Part shown: positions 26,280 to 34,523 of the stretch, piece after piece
Numbering within the stretch: the first letter of the stretch is position 1
Layout: every line of letters begins with the position of its first letter
Assembly (NCBI GenBank): GCA_964244295.1
Contig: CAXTIG010000041.1
Location: 4,568-68,567 of the forward strand
Source of the DNA: JAJAZB01 sp964244295
Lineage (GTDB): Bacteria > Bacteroidota > Bacteroidia > Cytophagales > Spirosomataceae
Reading direction: 5' to 3'
DNA: 64,000 nt
Position numbers and translations under genes: made by a program
The notes under the pieces: generated by a model
Database searches by the model: none
What the model saw: only the letters and a program-made list of their open reading frames with translations
What the model was told of the DNA's origin: nothing

Positions 26280-27554
26280 TTAGCCGGGTGCATCCGGTTT
26301 TACTTCTACGCGCCCACTGAGCAAATCGGCCATCAGTCCCGACCGGATGCCCTGCAATTTGAGGAGGTAGGCTTGCTCGGTTTGGATGTTGGAATCTATT
26401 TTTCCGATACGTTCGGAGATACGGATTTGCTCTTTTAGTTGAGGTAAAGGAATCGATAGCGCGAGGACTGACGAACCACGAATATTTTTCTGAACTCCTC
26501 CTTCAGCAATATTTAATAGTTGTTTCTTCCCCCTTTCTTCCGTGAAATATTCTTTCAAATACCCAGAGTTGATACTGCTTCTGAAACGGAAGCGAATTAA
26601 GAAGGCACCGGGTAAAACGGGTATATTGAACTGGCTGAAAATGGATGCAATGCCTACCGTTCCACTTCTGGTAATTAACAGGTCATTTTCTTGAAGCAAA
26701 TGCTTCTCAAACGTTTTGTAGTCCAATAATGCCAGTGGCATTCCTTTGTAATCAATCCTTCCTTCTTCATCAATATCTGTAGTGCGAAGCGTAGCAATGT
26801 TTCCTTTTTCAGAGTAGGCTTCTCCAGGAAAACGAGGCCCAAATGCACTTGATTCAACATGGTCTTTAATCTTCACCACCTCCCACTCCCTCGGAATCAG
26901 CCCCAGCGCCGATTCTTTGTACAAATCCGGCGCTTCCTGCGGGCTGGGGCGCAGGCGACCGGTGGCGTCGAGGCCGCGCGTAAACAAATCCTGCAACAGC
27001 CCGGCTTTGAGGGCCTTGTACTTGGCAATCACCGCCTCCGTGCGGGCAATTATGCCGTCGAGCGTACCGAGGATGCGGGCGATTTTTTGCTGGGTGGCGA
27101 GGGAGGGGAGATTGAACTCAAAACTTGCAAACTCCTGTGCGTTTGCGCCAGGTTGCGCTGAACCACCGACAATATTTTGTACGTGCGTATTCCATAGATT
27201 TGAGCGCAGAAGAAATTCGATGAAAAAAGGTATCGCTTTTTTTTGATTGATTCTGTATCGAATCAAGTAGGACGCGAATACAGAATCAACGGTATCTTTA
27301 ATAATTGCTATTGAGCCAGTTGTTGCCCCTGTCCTTGCAATTACAATATCTCCAATTACCAGTTTGTACCGGTCTTTGATTTTGTCATCAATTTGACAAA
27401 ACGGGACTGAATCCCATTTGATAGCCTCCCCTACAATATCCGTTATTCTAAGAAATTTTGGCCCAACGGGATTGTCGTTTGCACTTGCAGTGTAGCCGTA
27501 AGAAATCTCTGTGCAAACGTCTTTGAGTCTGCATTTTATCCATTCTTCACGCAT
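26280..27554 (-). CDS. hsdS: Type I RM specificity subunit
   Basis: A 424-residue HsdS with two target-recognition domains separated by conserved helices. The first TRD spans about residues 1-155 and ends in the central repeat LATQQKIARILGTLDGIIA. The second TRD begins near IPREWEVVKIKDHV and ends with LKEQIRISERIGKIDSNIQ, the second coiled-coil repeat. It sets the bipartite DNA sequence that HsdM methylates. The start overlaps the end of the hsdM 3' frame by 8 bp, so it is in the hsdM operon. The second TRD has A+T-richer DNA than its surroundings, as common for exchanged TRDs. Confidence 0.95.
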   Translation of the reverse strand: MREEWIKCRLKDVCTEISYGYTASANDNPVGPKFLRITDIVGEAIKWDSVPFCQIDDKIKDRYKLVIGDIVIARTGATTGSIAIIKDTVDSVFASYLIRYRINQKKAIPFFIEFLLRSNLWNTHVQNIVGGSAQPGANAQEFASFEFNLPSLATQQKIARILGTLDGIIARTEAVIAKYKALKAGLLQDLFTRGLDATGRLRPSPQEAPDLYKESALGLIPREWEVVKIKDHVESSAFGPRFPGEAYSEKGNIATLRTTDIDEEGRIDYKGMPLALLDYKTFEKHLLQENDLLITRSGTVGIASIFSQFNIPVLPGAFLIRFRFRSSINSGYLKEYFTEERGKKQLLNIAEGGVQKNIRGSSVLALSIPLPQLKEQIRISERIGKIDSNIQTEQAYLLKLQGIRSGLMADLLSGRVEVKPDAPG

Positions 27555-28503
27555 ACCCCAATTCCGTTAAAAAGTAATTCAATTGTTCGGTTTCTTCGGC
27601 GCGGGCGGCGAGCAGGTCGTCGAGCGGCGTTTCGTACTTGGTGTAGCCCGTTTCGAGCGCGGCGAGCAGGGTACGGGTGTGGGCCTGGAGGTAGCCGTCC
27701 ACCGTGGCGTAGAGTGTGCGCTCCCAGCGGGCGGTGATGAGGGCCTGGGCTTCGGCTTCGTCGATTTTCTCGCGGGCCTGGGCCACCAGTTCGTCCTTGC
27801 GTTTGGTGATGTCGGTAATCACCTTTTTGCAGGTTTTCAGTTCTTCTTCGTAGGCGAGTTGTTTTTCGTGGCTGGTTTCGAGGTTAGTCAGGGAAGTTTC
27901 TAAGCCGGTTTCCTCGGTTTGGAGCGCGGTCAGTTCGGCGTCGAGGGCCTTGATTTCCCCCTCGCTGCTGAAGAGCGGGCCGGTTTTCTGCTGGTCTTTT
28001 TCGTAGGCTTTCCGGCGGCTGTGGGCGGTTTTGAGGGCCTTCCGGGTTTCTTTCAACTGCGCGGCGTAGGTTTTCATCCGGTTTTTCAGTTCGCGCAGTT
28101 CGGCGGGGGGCATCACCTCGTAGTCGTCGGGGTGGTAGCTGCCTTCGTCCAGGTCGGCCACCTCGCGGAAGAGCGCCTCGATTTCGTCGCGCCGGGCCTG
28201 GTTGCGGCTCAGTTCGGCCAGCACGTCGGGAAACTGGCTTTGCAGGATTTCGTCTTCCGGTATCAGTTCGGCGTTCCAGCCGCTGGCCGACACCGATTTA
28301 AAGTCCGCCAGCAGGCCGTCCCAGTAGGCGGCAAAAGCCCCCCGGGTTTGGTACAGATCGAGCACGGCTCCGGTCAGGCTCTGGGCAAAACTCCCGGCAA
28401 ACTGGTGGTAGAGGTCGTACACGTTGCGGCTCTGGGGCAAGCCGCGTAAGGCGGGCAGCAGCGTGGCCCACCAGGTTTGCAGGGAAGTACGGTACTGTTG
28501 GTG
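27547..28503 (-). pseudogene. hsdM: hsdM 3' portion, cut off by an in-frame TAG
   Basis: This stretch encodes 318 residues in exactly the same frame as the upstream hsdM gene. It holds the HsdM C-terminal helical domain (LPQSRNVYDLYHQFAGSFAQ, then long charged coiled coil ending EQLNYFLTELGYA). The only barrier is the TAG at 28504-28506, in the loop of a 29-bp hairpin. It could be translated by readthrough, by re-initiation at the TTG at 28440, or not at all. Without it the methylase may not hold HsdS. Confidence 0.8.
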
Positions 28504-28535
28504 CTACGCACCAACAGTACCGTACTTCCCTGCAA
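28475..28535. repeat. Perfect 29-bp hairpin inserted in hsdM
   Basis: Arms of 29 bp (28475-28503 and 28507-28535) around a 3-nt centre read TTTGCAGGGAAGTACGGTAC and on. The centre is the hsdM TAG stop (minus strand). The unit does not match the other palindrome families in this window. Confidence 0.9.
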
Positions 28536-30168
28536 AAGGGGCATCCAAGCCTTGCAGCACGGCGGTTTTGAGGGCTTCCTTCGTGGGCAACCGGAAGCGC
28601 GTGTACGCACCCGTTGGTTCTTCCACGAGCGCATCCTGCAAACCGGGGTAGGCGTTGAGCAGCGGGGCGAGGTCGGCCAGTTCGGCCACGGGCAAGCCGC
28701 CGCGCAGGTGGGCGGTTACGTCGTGCCGGGGCGCGGGTGGGGCGTTGTCCACGTACCGCCGGATGTTGAGGTTGTACTGCTCGGCGGCAATCTTTTCGCG
28801 ACTCACGAGGCAACTGTACTTCTCGATTTCGAGCCGGTGATGGACCACGTAAGCGATTTTTTCGAGGTCTTCGGGGCGGAGTTTGTTCTGGTTTTTGCCT
28901 TCCTTAAACTCCCGGTCGGCGTTGACAAACAACACGTTTTCGCGCTCGGCGGCTCCTTCCTTGTTGAGGAGCAGCACGGCGGCGTCGATGCCCGTGCCAT
29001 AAAACAGCGCCCTGGGCAGGCCGATGACGGCTTCGAGGTAGCCCTTCGCCAGGAGCCAGCGGCGCACGTTGGCCTCGTCGCCCCCGCGAAACAGCACCCC
29101 GTGGGGCATAATCACGGCCATGCGCCCGTTGTTTTTGAGCACCGACACCATGTGCTGGAGAAACATGAAGTCGGCCTTGCCTTTCTTGGGCATCCAGTAG
29201 TGAAAGCGCTCTTTGAACCCCTCCGGGTCGGTGTAGTTCATCGAAAACGGCGGGTTAGCCAGCACGACATCGAAGAGCCGGAGTTCGGTACCGAAGTCGT
29301 CGCGGTGCTGGGGCGTGGCGAGGGTGTCGCCGCGCTCAATCTGGGCGTCCAGAATGCCGTGGAAAATCATGTTCATCTTGCACAGCGACCAGGTGGAGAT
29401 GCTTTTCTCCTGCCCGTAAAAGGTCATTCGGTTGGCATCGCCGTAACGGGCCACCGCGTAATTTTTGCACTCAATGAGCATCCCACCGCTCCCCACCGTG
29501 GGGTCGTACACTTCGGCGTCGGCCCCCGGCTGGAGCAGGTTGACTAGCAGCCGAACTACTTCGTTGGGCGTGTAAAATTCCCCGCCTTTTTGCCCGGCGT
29601 TGGAGGCGAAGTACTTGATGAGGTACTCGTAGGCCGCGCCCATCAGGTCGGGAAATTCCAGGTTTTCATCCCGAAGCGAGTAGCGGGGTTGGTCGAAATG
29701 GTCGAGCAGGTCGATGAGGTCGGCATCGGAAACCTTTTTGTTATCGGCCTTGTCGCCTTTGGCCTTGCCCGCCGTTTTGTTGAAGTCGATGGCCGTCAGC
29801 ACGCCCTCCAGTCCCACGTTGGCTTCTTCGATGGCGGCCAGGGCGACGTTGAGTTCGTTGCCGACGTTGGTCTTGGCTTTTTTGACGGTATCCCAGCGGG
29901 CGGCTTTAGGGACGAAAAACGAGTATTCGGGGGCGTTGGGTTTTTCGAGTTCGGCCTCCTCGACGGGTTTGCCGCCGTTGCGGGCCAGGATGTTTTTGCG
30001 CCGGGTTTCGCGCTCTTCGTCAAAATGGTCGTTGACGCGCTTGAAAAACAGGAGCGCGATGATGTATTCTTTGTACTCCGAGGCGTCCATGTTGCCGCGC
30101 AACTTTTCGCAGGCTTCTTCCAGGAAGGATTCTAAGGTCGAGAGGGTGAGTTTTTTTTGTTTAGCCAT
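28504..30168 (-). CDS. hsdM: Type I RM methyltransferase, N-terminal and catalytic part
   Basis: A 554-residue frame with the complete N6-adenine methylase core. The N-terminal HsdM domain (LEEACEKLRGNMDASEYKEY) is followed by SAM motif I DPTVGSGG at 222-229 and catalytic motif NPPF at 305-308. It ends at TAG 28504-28506 after FAGKYGTVGA, which is encoded by a hairpin arm rather than by normal hsdM sequence. The family protein would continue into the frame at 27547-28503 for about 873 residues in all. The short form may still methylate if the missing tail is not needed, but this is unknown. Confidence 0.95.
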   Translation of the reverse strand: MAKQKKLTLSTLESFLEEACEKLRGNMDASEYKEYIIALLFFKRVNDHFDEERETRRKNILARNGGKPVEEAELEKPNAPEYSFFVPKAARWDTVKKAKTNVGNELNVALAAIEEANVGLEGVLTAIDFNKTAGKAKGDKADNKKVSDADLIDLLDHFDQPRYSLRDENLEFPDLMGAAYEYLIKYFASNAGQKGGEFYTPNEVVRLLVNLLQPGADAEVYDPTVGSGGMLIECKNYAVARYGDANRMTFYGQEKSISTWSLCKMNMIFHGILDAQIERGDTLATPQHRDDFGTELRLFDVVLANPPFSMNYTDPEGFKERFHYWMPKKGKADFMFLQHMVSVLKNNGRMAVIMPHGVLFRGGDEANVRRWLLAKGYLEAVIGLPRALFYGTGIDAAVLLLNKEGAAERENVLFVNADREFKEGKNQNKLRPEDLEKIAYVVHHRLEIEKYSCLVSREKIAAEQYNLNIRRYVDNAPPAPRHDVTAHLRGGLPVAELADLAPLLNAYPGLQDALVEEPTGAYTRFRLPTKEALKTAVLQGLDAPFAGKYGTVGA

Positions 30169-30302
30169 TCTTGACTTGGCGACTACGCAGGTCGGCCTGG
30201 GCTTGGTTAAAGAGCCAAATTAAGTCAATTTGTGGCATAAGAAACGGTCTTTTTGGAAAGAAAACCGGAAGTGGTAAGTCAGAGATGATGAGGCAGGCTT
30301 GT

Positions 30303-30445
30303 CAGTCTGAGCTTGTCGAAGCGCGGCGACTTGCCGACGTCTTTTTGTCGTGGGTGTCGCGCTGGGGCGGCTGTTTGCAGTCTGAGCTTGTCGAAGCGCG
30401 GCGACTTGCCGACGGTGGCGTAGCGCTTTGACAAGCTTAGCATGA
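30303..30445. repeat. Interspersed repeats in the gap after hsdM start
   Basis: A 37-bp direct repeat (30303-30339 and 30378-30414, core TCTGAGCTTGTCGAAGCGC) is followed by an inverted relative (GCGCTTTGACAAGCTTAGC-like, about 30421-30443). It belongs to the family at 21421-21506. The 329-bp gap between hsdM and the transporter gene holds no gene that I can support. Confidence 0.8.
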
Positions 30446-30497
30446 CATCTCCTCAACCCATTCTTTCCACTACCGAAGGGGTGTTTTTGAATCCGCT

Positions 30498-31496
30498 CTA
30501 CCCCCGCGCCGCAATAATCAACCCCAACCCCAGCACGTAGCAAACCAGCATCAGGTTGAGCAGCGTAGCCGTTCCCTTCGGCGCATTCCGAAATTCTCTC
30601 CAGACAAAAATCCCCCAAATCGCCGCCACGACCGTAGCCCCCTGCCCCAGCCCGTAGCTGATGGCCGGCCCGGCCTGGCCCGAAGCGATGATGCTGAACG
30701 ACATCCCCGTCATCCAGACCACCCCGCCGAAAATGCCCATCCCGTGGTCGCGCCCACTGCCCCGAAAATACGCCGCGAACGAGGTCGGAGCGCCCGCGAA
30801 GGGGCGGTACATCAGCGCGGTGTTGAAGATAAAATTGCTCAAAAAGATGCCCAGCGCGAACACGACCAGCGCCGTGTAGGGCGTCAGTTTCCCGGCTTCG
30901 GGTACCGCAAAATCAGCGACCATCGAATCGGCGACGTATTTGTAGAAAAAGCCCATTAGCACCCCCGCCACGACCGAGAGCAGGAGGCCCTTGGTCGAAA
31001 CGCCGGTCGTGGCCCGGCTGAGTTGGCGGTAGGCGTTGGCATTGAGCAAAATCGCCACGGCCACCAGCGCGACGCCGCCGAAAAGCAGCGCGGCCACGCC
31101 TTCGGGCCGGTCGAGGTAATTGACCACCACGCCCAGAATCAGCGCGATGCCGATGCCGATGGGAAAGGCCACCGACATCCCGGCGATGGTGATGGCTGCC
31201 ACGAGCAGGATGTTGGCCGCGTTGAAAAGGACCCCGCCCAGCAGCGCCGAACGCAGGTTTTCGCCCTCGGCCTGTTCCAGGTCGGCCAGAAAACCCCGCC
31301 CCTGTTCGCCCGTGCTACCCAGCGTGAAGGCAAACACGAGGGACAGCAGCAGAATGCCCAGCGTGTAATCCCAGTAGAAAAGCTGGGAAGGCCAGCCCGG
31401 CGAGGCCAGTTTCTGGGTGTTGGCCCAGGAACCCCAGCACAGCATCGTGACGACGCAGAACGCTACGGCCAGGGGGTAGGTTTGGATGAGGAACAT
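30498..31496 (-). CDS. GRP/DMT-family sugar transporter
   Basis: A 332-residue inner-membrane protein with about ten hydrophobic segments and a repeated DMT-like topology. Recognisable parts are FCVVTMLCWGSWANTQKLA at the N-terminus and MSVAFPIGIGIALILGVVVN in the middle, as in GRP-family sugar permeases (glucose/ribose or rhamnose-type uptake). It lies downstream of an ADP-ribosylglycohydrolase-fold gene and ribokinase on the same strand, which suggests ribose or a ribose-containing compound as substrate. The substrate is inferred only from neighbours. Confidence 0.85.
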   Translation of the reverse strand: MFLIQTYPLAVAFCVVTMLCWGSWANTQKLASPGWPSQLFYWDYTLGILLLSLVFAFTLGSTGEQGRGFLADLEQAEGENLRSALLGGVLFNAANILLVAAITIAGMSVAFPIGIGIALILGVVVNYLDRPEGVAALLFGGVALVAVAILLNANAYRQLSRATTGVSTKGLLLSVVAGVLMGFFYKYVADSMVADFAVPEAGKLTPYTALVVFALGIFLSNFIFNTALMYRPFAGAPTSFAAYFRGSGRDHGMGIFGGVVWMTGMSFSIIASGQAGPAISYGLGQGATVVAAIWGIFVWREFRNAPKGTATLLNLMLVCYVLGLGLIIAARG

Positions 31497-31542
31497 GGGG
31501 TGGGGTTGGGGAGGTTTGAGGGTTTGAAAGGGTTTGAAGATT

Positions 31543-31574
31543 CTGTCATCCTTTCGCTGCGCTCAGGATGACAG
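31543..31574. terminator. Repeat-derived hairpin between transporter and hydrolase genes
   Basis: CTGTCATCCT and AGGATGACAG flank TTCGCTGCGCTC, followed on the plus side by AAAAAA. It sits in the 87-bp gap of the salvage cluster and may weaken transcription into the transporter gene. It belongs to a family also present at 33300-33330 and 46525-46649. Confidence 0.55.
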
Positions 31575-31583
31575 AAAAAAGGG

Positions 31584-33146
31584 TCACTTCCCCGTCTTCC
31601 AGGCATTCTCCACCGGCTTCCCGGCGAACGGAATCACGTAGCTCAATTTCAGCGTATGGTCGGGGCTGGGGTTAAGCAGTTTCACCCGCACGGTGTGCGG
31701 GCCAGGAGCCAACTCGTACCGCCAGAACAGGTTGAACCGCCGCTCTTTAAAGGCCGTCGGCAAGTCCACGTCCTCCACTTTTTTGCCGTCCACGAACAAT
31801 TCCGTTTTGAAAACGTACTCGGCACCTTGGTCCGAATGGCGGCTGGCGGTGCCGCCGACGATGAAGCCAACCCCATCGAAATCCCAGGTCCATTCCTCGC
31901 TCAGGTTGACGTCCACGTACCGCTTTTCGGTTGGAAAATGACCGGGAAACGACACCTCCAGCCGGGCCGGTTGGGGCGTTTGCAGGGCGATGGTCACGGT
32001 TTCACCTTCCACCTTCCCGCCGTTTCGCCCGACCACTTGTAGCGCGTGTTTGAAACTCGTGGCGTAGGTGTCGTTGAGCGACATGGTCGTGTACTTGAAA
32101 TCCAGGTCTTCGGCTTCCTTCAGGCCCTGCTTCCAGTAGGCCGGAATGCCGTCGTAGCCGAGCATCGTCCCCAGAATCCCCCCCGCCGAGGCCGGGTTGC
32201 AGTCGCTGTCCTGCCCGCAGCGGGTGCTGATTTCCAGGGTTTTCGCGAAATCACCGCCCCCGTACAGCAGCCCCGTGATGACGTAGGCCGCGTTGATGCT
32301 GGCGTCGATGTTGAAGGTATTGAAAATCCCTTCGGGCACCGACACGTCGTTCGACCATTTTTTCTGCAACTCAAACCAGGTTTGTTTCCAGTCGGTCGGG
32401 TACTGGCGGTGCCAGGCGATGACGTCGGCCATACAGCGGTAAAAGTTCGACTTCTTCGGAATGGTTTTCAAGGCTTCATTCACGACAAAATTCACATCGG
32501 TCGAGGTGTAGGCCAGGGAATACATCGCGGCCATGTACACACCACCGTACCAGCCGTCGCCGTAGTTCATGATGTGCCCGATTTTATCGGAAATCTCCGT
32601 GGCGGTGTTGGGCATTCCGGGGGCCATCAGGCCCGCAAAATCGGCCTCGATCTGGAAGTCGATAGCGTCGGCCTGGGGGTTGTTTTTCCAGTGCCCCGAC
32701 GCCGGCGGCAGGAGGCCGTGTAAAATGTTGTAGCGGCCCACCTGGTTGGCGTGCCAGAGAAAATAATCGGCGTTGGCGTAGGCTTTGGCGTGTTCGGCCA
32801 CGGGCGCGTCGAGGCCCTTTTTCTCGAACACGTCGACGAAGGTCAGGTCCATGTACAAATCGTCGTACAGGCCGGGAATGTCGGTCATGGTTTTCTTGAT
32901 GTACCCGTCGTACCAGGGAATGGGCTGGTAGTCCTGAATCATCGTGCCATTGAATTTAAATTCCGTCGGCCCGCCAAACGTGCAGCCAATCACCTGCCCG
33001 GCCCAGCCGCCTTTGAGTTTGTTGAGGAGTTGGGTTTTGGGGAGGGTGAGGGTTTTGGGTGGGGGTTCAACGGAAAAAACAAAACCTGCGGGCGGGAAAG
33101 CGCCGGGGGTCAGGAGTAAAAAAGGAGCGAGGAGGAGGGTTTTCAT
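31584..33146 (-). CDS. Secreted ADP-ribosylglycohydrolase-fold protein
   Basis: A 520-residue exported protein. The N-terminus MKTLLLAPFLLLTPGAFP is a signal sequence; the ATG at 33146 is chosen for that reason over one at 33233. The ADP-ribosylglycohydrolase-like fold is indicated by KGGWAGQVIGCTFG near the start and the metal motif GQDSDCNPASAGGILG near residue 320. A beta-sandwich-like domain follows (VNLSEEWTWDFDGVGFIVGG). The family removes ADP-ribose or acts on related N-glycosides. With ribokinase and a sugar transporter nearby, a nucleoside or ADP-ribose breakdown role is plausible but not shown. Confidence 0.85.
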   Translation of the reverse strand: MKTLLLAPFLLLTPGAFPPAGFVFSVEPPPKTLTLPKTQLLNKLKGGWAGQVIGCTFGGPTEFKFNGTMIQDYQPIPWYDGYIKKTMTDIPGLYDDLYMDLTFVDVFEKKGLDAPVAEHAKAYANADYFLWHANQVGRYNILHGLLPPASGHWKNNPQADAIDFQIEADFAGLMAPGMPNTATEISDKIGHIMNYGDGWYGGVYMAAMYSLAYTSTDVNFVVNEALKTIPKKSNFYRCMADVIAWHRQYPTDWKQTWFELQKKWSNDVSVPEGIFNTFNIDASINAAYVITGLLYGGGDFAKTLEISTRCGQDSDCNPASAGGILGTMLGYDGIPAYWKQGLKEAEDLDFKYTTMSLNDTYATSFKHALQVVGRNGGKVEGETVTIALQTPQPARLEVSFPGHFPTEKRYVDVNLSEEWTWDFDGVGFIVGGTASRHSDQGAEYVFKTELFVDGKKVEDVDLPTAFKERRFNLFWRYELAPGPHTVRVKLLNPSPDHTLKLSYVIPFAGKPVENAWKTGK

Positions 33147-33197
33147 GCGGGGGTTGGAGGTGATTTTTTTGGAGACCAAATTGATTAAGTAGTTGAT

Positions 33198-33205
33198 CAA
33201 ATCTA
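33198..33205 (-). promoter_or_regulatory. Candidate -7 element of the ADP-ribosylglycohydrolase gene
   Basis: Minus-strand TAGATTTG, identical to the octamers before cas8 and ribokinase, ending 52 nt before the ATG at 33146. It abuts the hairpin at 33206-33275. Confidence 0.45.
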
Positions 33206-33275
33206 AACCGGCAGTTTTTAGGAGTCTTGTCATCCCGACGTAGGAGGGATGACAAGACCCCTAAAAACTGCCGGT
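33206..33275. repeat. Long palindrome between hydrolase and ribokinase genes
   Basis: Arms of about 30 nt (ACCGGCAGTTTTTAGGAG... and its near complement ending ACTGCCGGT) enclose CGACGTAGGA. The inner part TGTCATCCCGACG is shared with repeats at 38381-38488 and 47850-47953. A partial second element lies at 33306-33330. Confidence 0.85.
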
Positions 33276-33358
33276 CCACTTTCGATTGGATACTTAACTG
33301 ATTAGCATTTCGCTGCGCTCAGGATGACAACGTGGGGTTGAGTTTTCGAGAGACTTTT

Positions 33359-34282
33359 TCACCCCATCACCAACGCCACCTCGTCCACCTCCCGCCGCTG
33401 GGGCAGCGAAGCCTGCGCCCCCATGCGCGTCACCGAAATGGAGGCCGCTTTGCAGGCGAAAGCGACTGCCTCGGCCAGGGGTTGGTCTTCCGAAAGCGCC
33501 ACGGCCAGCGCCCCGTTGAAGCAATCCCCGGCGGCGGTGGTGTCGGTGGCCGTCACGGGCGGGGCCGGAATGAGCCGCGCCTCGGCATCGGTGCGGAGGT
33601 ACGCGCCTTTCGCACCGAGGGTGATCACGACGTTGGGCACGCCCCTATCGCGCAGGCGCCGGGCCGCTGCTTCGGCGGTGTCGGGGTCGGTCACGCGGAT
33701 GCCGGTGAGTAATTCAGCTTCCGTTTCGTTGGGCGTAATCAGGAACAAGTGCCGGAGCAACCCGGCGGGAAGCGGCTGCGCGGGGGCGGGGTTGAGAATC
33801 ACCCGCAGCCCTTTTTCCTGACTCAGGCGCACGGCGGCTTCCACCGAGGCCAGCGGAATTTCGAGTTGCAGCAGCACCAGCGTCGGAGCGGCCAGGGTCG
33901 AGAGGGCGGTGGCAACCTGCCGCTCGTCGAGCTGGGCGTTGGAGCCGGGGGCCACCACGATGCTGTTTTCGCCCTGGGCGTCCACGCCGATGAGCGCCAC
34001 GCCGGAGGGGTGCTCCGCATCCGTCACCACAAACTCGCTGCGGATGCCTTCGCGCTGAAACTGCCCCAGGGCTTGTTTCCCGAAAATATCATTGCCCACC
34101 CGAGCCACGAAGGTGACCACCCCGCCGAGCCGGGCGGCGGCCACGGCCTGGTTGGCTCCCTTGCCGCCGGGATTCATCAGAAACGTGCCACCGATGACCG
34201 TCTCGCCGGGGGCGGGCAGCCGGGCGGTTTTCACCACCATGTCGGTGTTGGAAGAGCCAATGACGCAAATCGGAATGGGCAT
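33359..34282 (-). CDS. rbsK: Ribokinase
   Basis: A 307-residue PfkB-family sugar kinase that converts ribose to ribose-5-phosphate. The N-terminal signature NPGGKGANQAVAAARLGG and the C-terminal PfkB signature DTTAAGDCFNGALAVAL (catalytic aspartate in AAGD) are intact, as is the ITPNETEAELLTG nucleotide region. It heads the minus-strand salvage cluster, with a -7 element 29 nt upstream. Length is standard. Substrate specificity for ribose is inferred from the best-known signature and context. Confidence 0.93.
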   Translation of the reverse strand: MPIPICVIGSSNTDMVVKTARLPAPGETVIGGTFLMNPGGKGANQAVAAARLGGVVTFVARVGNDIFGKQALGQFQREGIRSEFVVTDAEHPSGVALIGVDAQGENSIVVAPGSNAQLDERQVATALSTLAAPTLVLLQLEIPLASVEAAVRLSQEKGLRVILNPAPAQPLPAGLLRHLFLITPNETEAELLTGIRVTDPDTAEAAARRLRDRGVPNVVITLGAKGAYLRTDAEARLIPAPPVTATDTTAAGDCFNGALAVALSEDQPLAEAVAFACKAASISVTRMGAQASLPQRREVDEVALVMG

Positions 34283-34310
34283 GGGGCGAAGAGGTATCGA
34301 TGAGACGGCA

Positions 34311-34318
34311 CAAATCTA
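34311..34318 (-). promoter_or_regulatory. Candidate -7 element of ribokinase
   Basis: Minus-strand TAGATTTG, a full match to TAnnTTTG, ending about 29 nt before the ATG. Spacing is the same as for cas8, ahcY and susC in this window. No good -33 element is visible. Confidence 0.5.
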
Positions 34319-34419
34319 TCTTGACAAAATCGTAAACCCTTCGCCAACTTTGGAGCGAGTCAGCTAATCCCAACTTTTGATTTTGGGATTTTTATTTTCG
34401 TCTGAAACGAATTGGTTTT

Positions 34420-34483
34420 CCCGCAGATAGCGCAGATTTTCGCAGAAGATCAATTTTCTGCGAAAATCTGCGCTATCTGCGGG
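34420..34483. repeat. Perfect 28-bp palindrome
   Basis: Arms 34420-34447 and 34456-34483 (core CCGCAGATAGCGCAGATTTT) with an 8-nt loop, between the divergent ribokinase and the next plus-strand gene. It lies 40 bp before that gene's ATG and could affect its expression. Confidence 0.9.
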
Positions 34484-34523
34484 ACATTTTCGTTCATCGA
34501 ATCTTTGAATTTTCCGCAATCCC

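Noticed and set aside
30220..30618. 132-residue minus-strand frame after hsdM
   Set aside because: It runs through interspersed repeats and into the transporter gene in another frame. No protein family seen.
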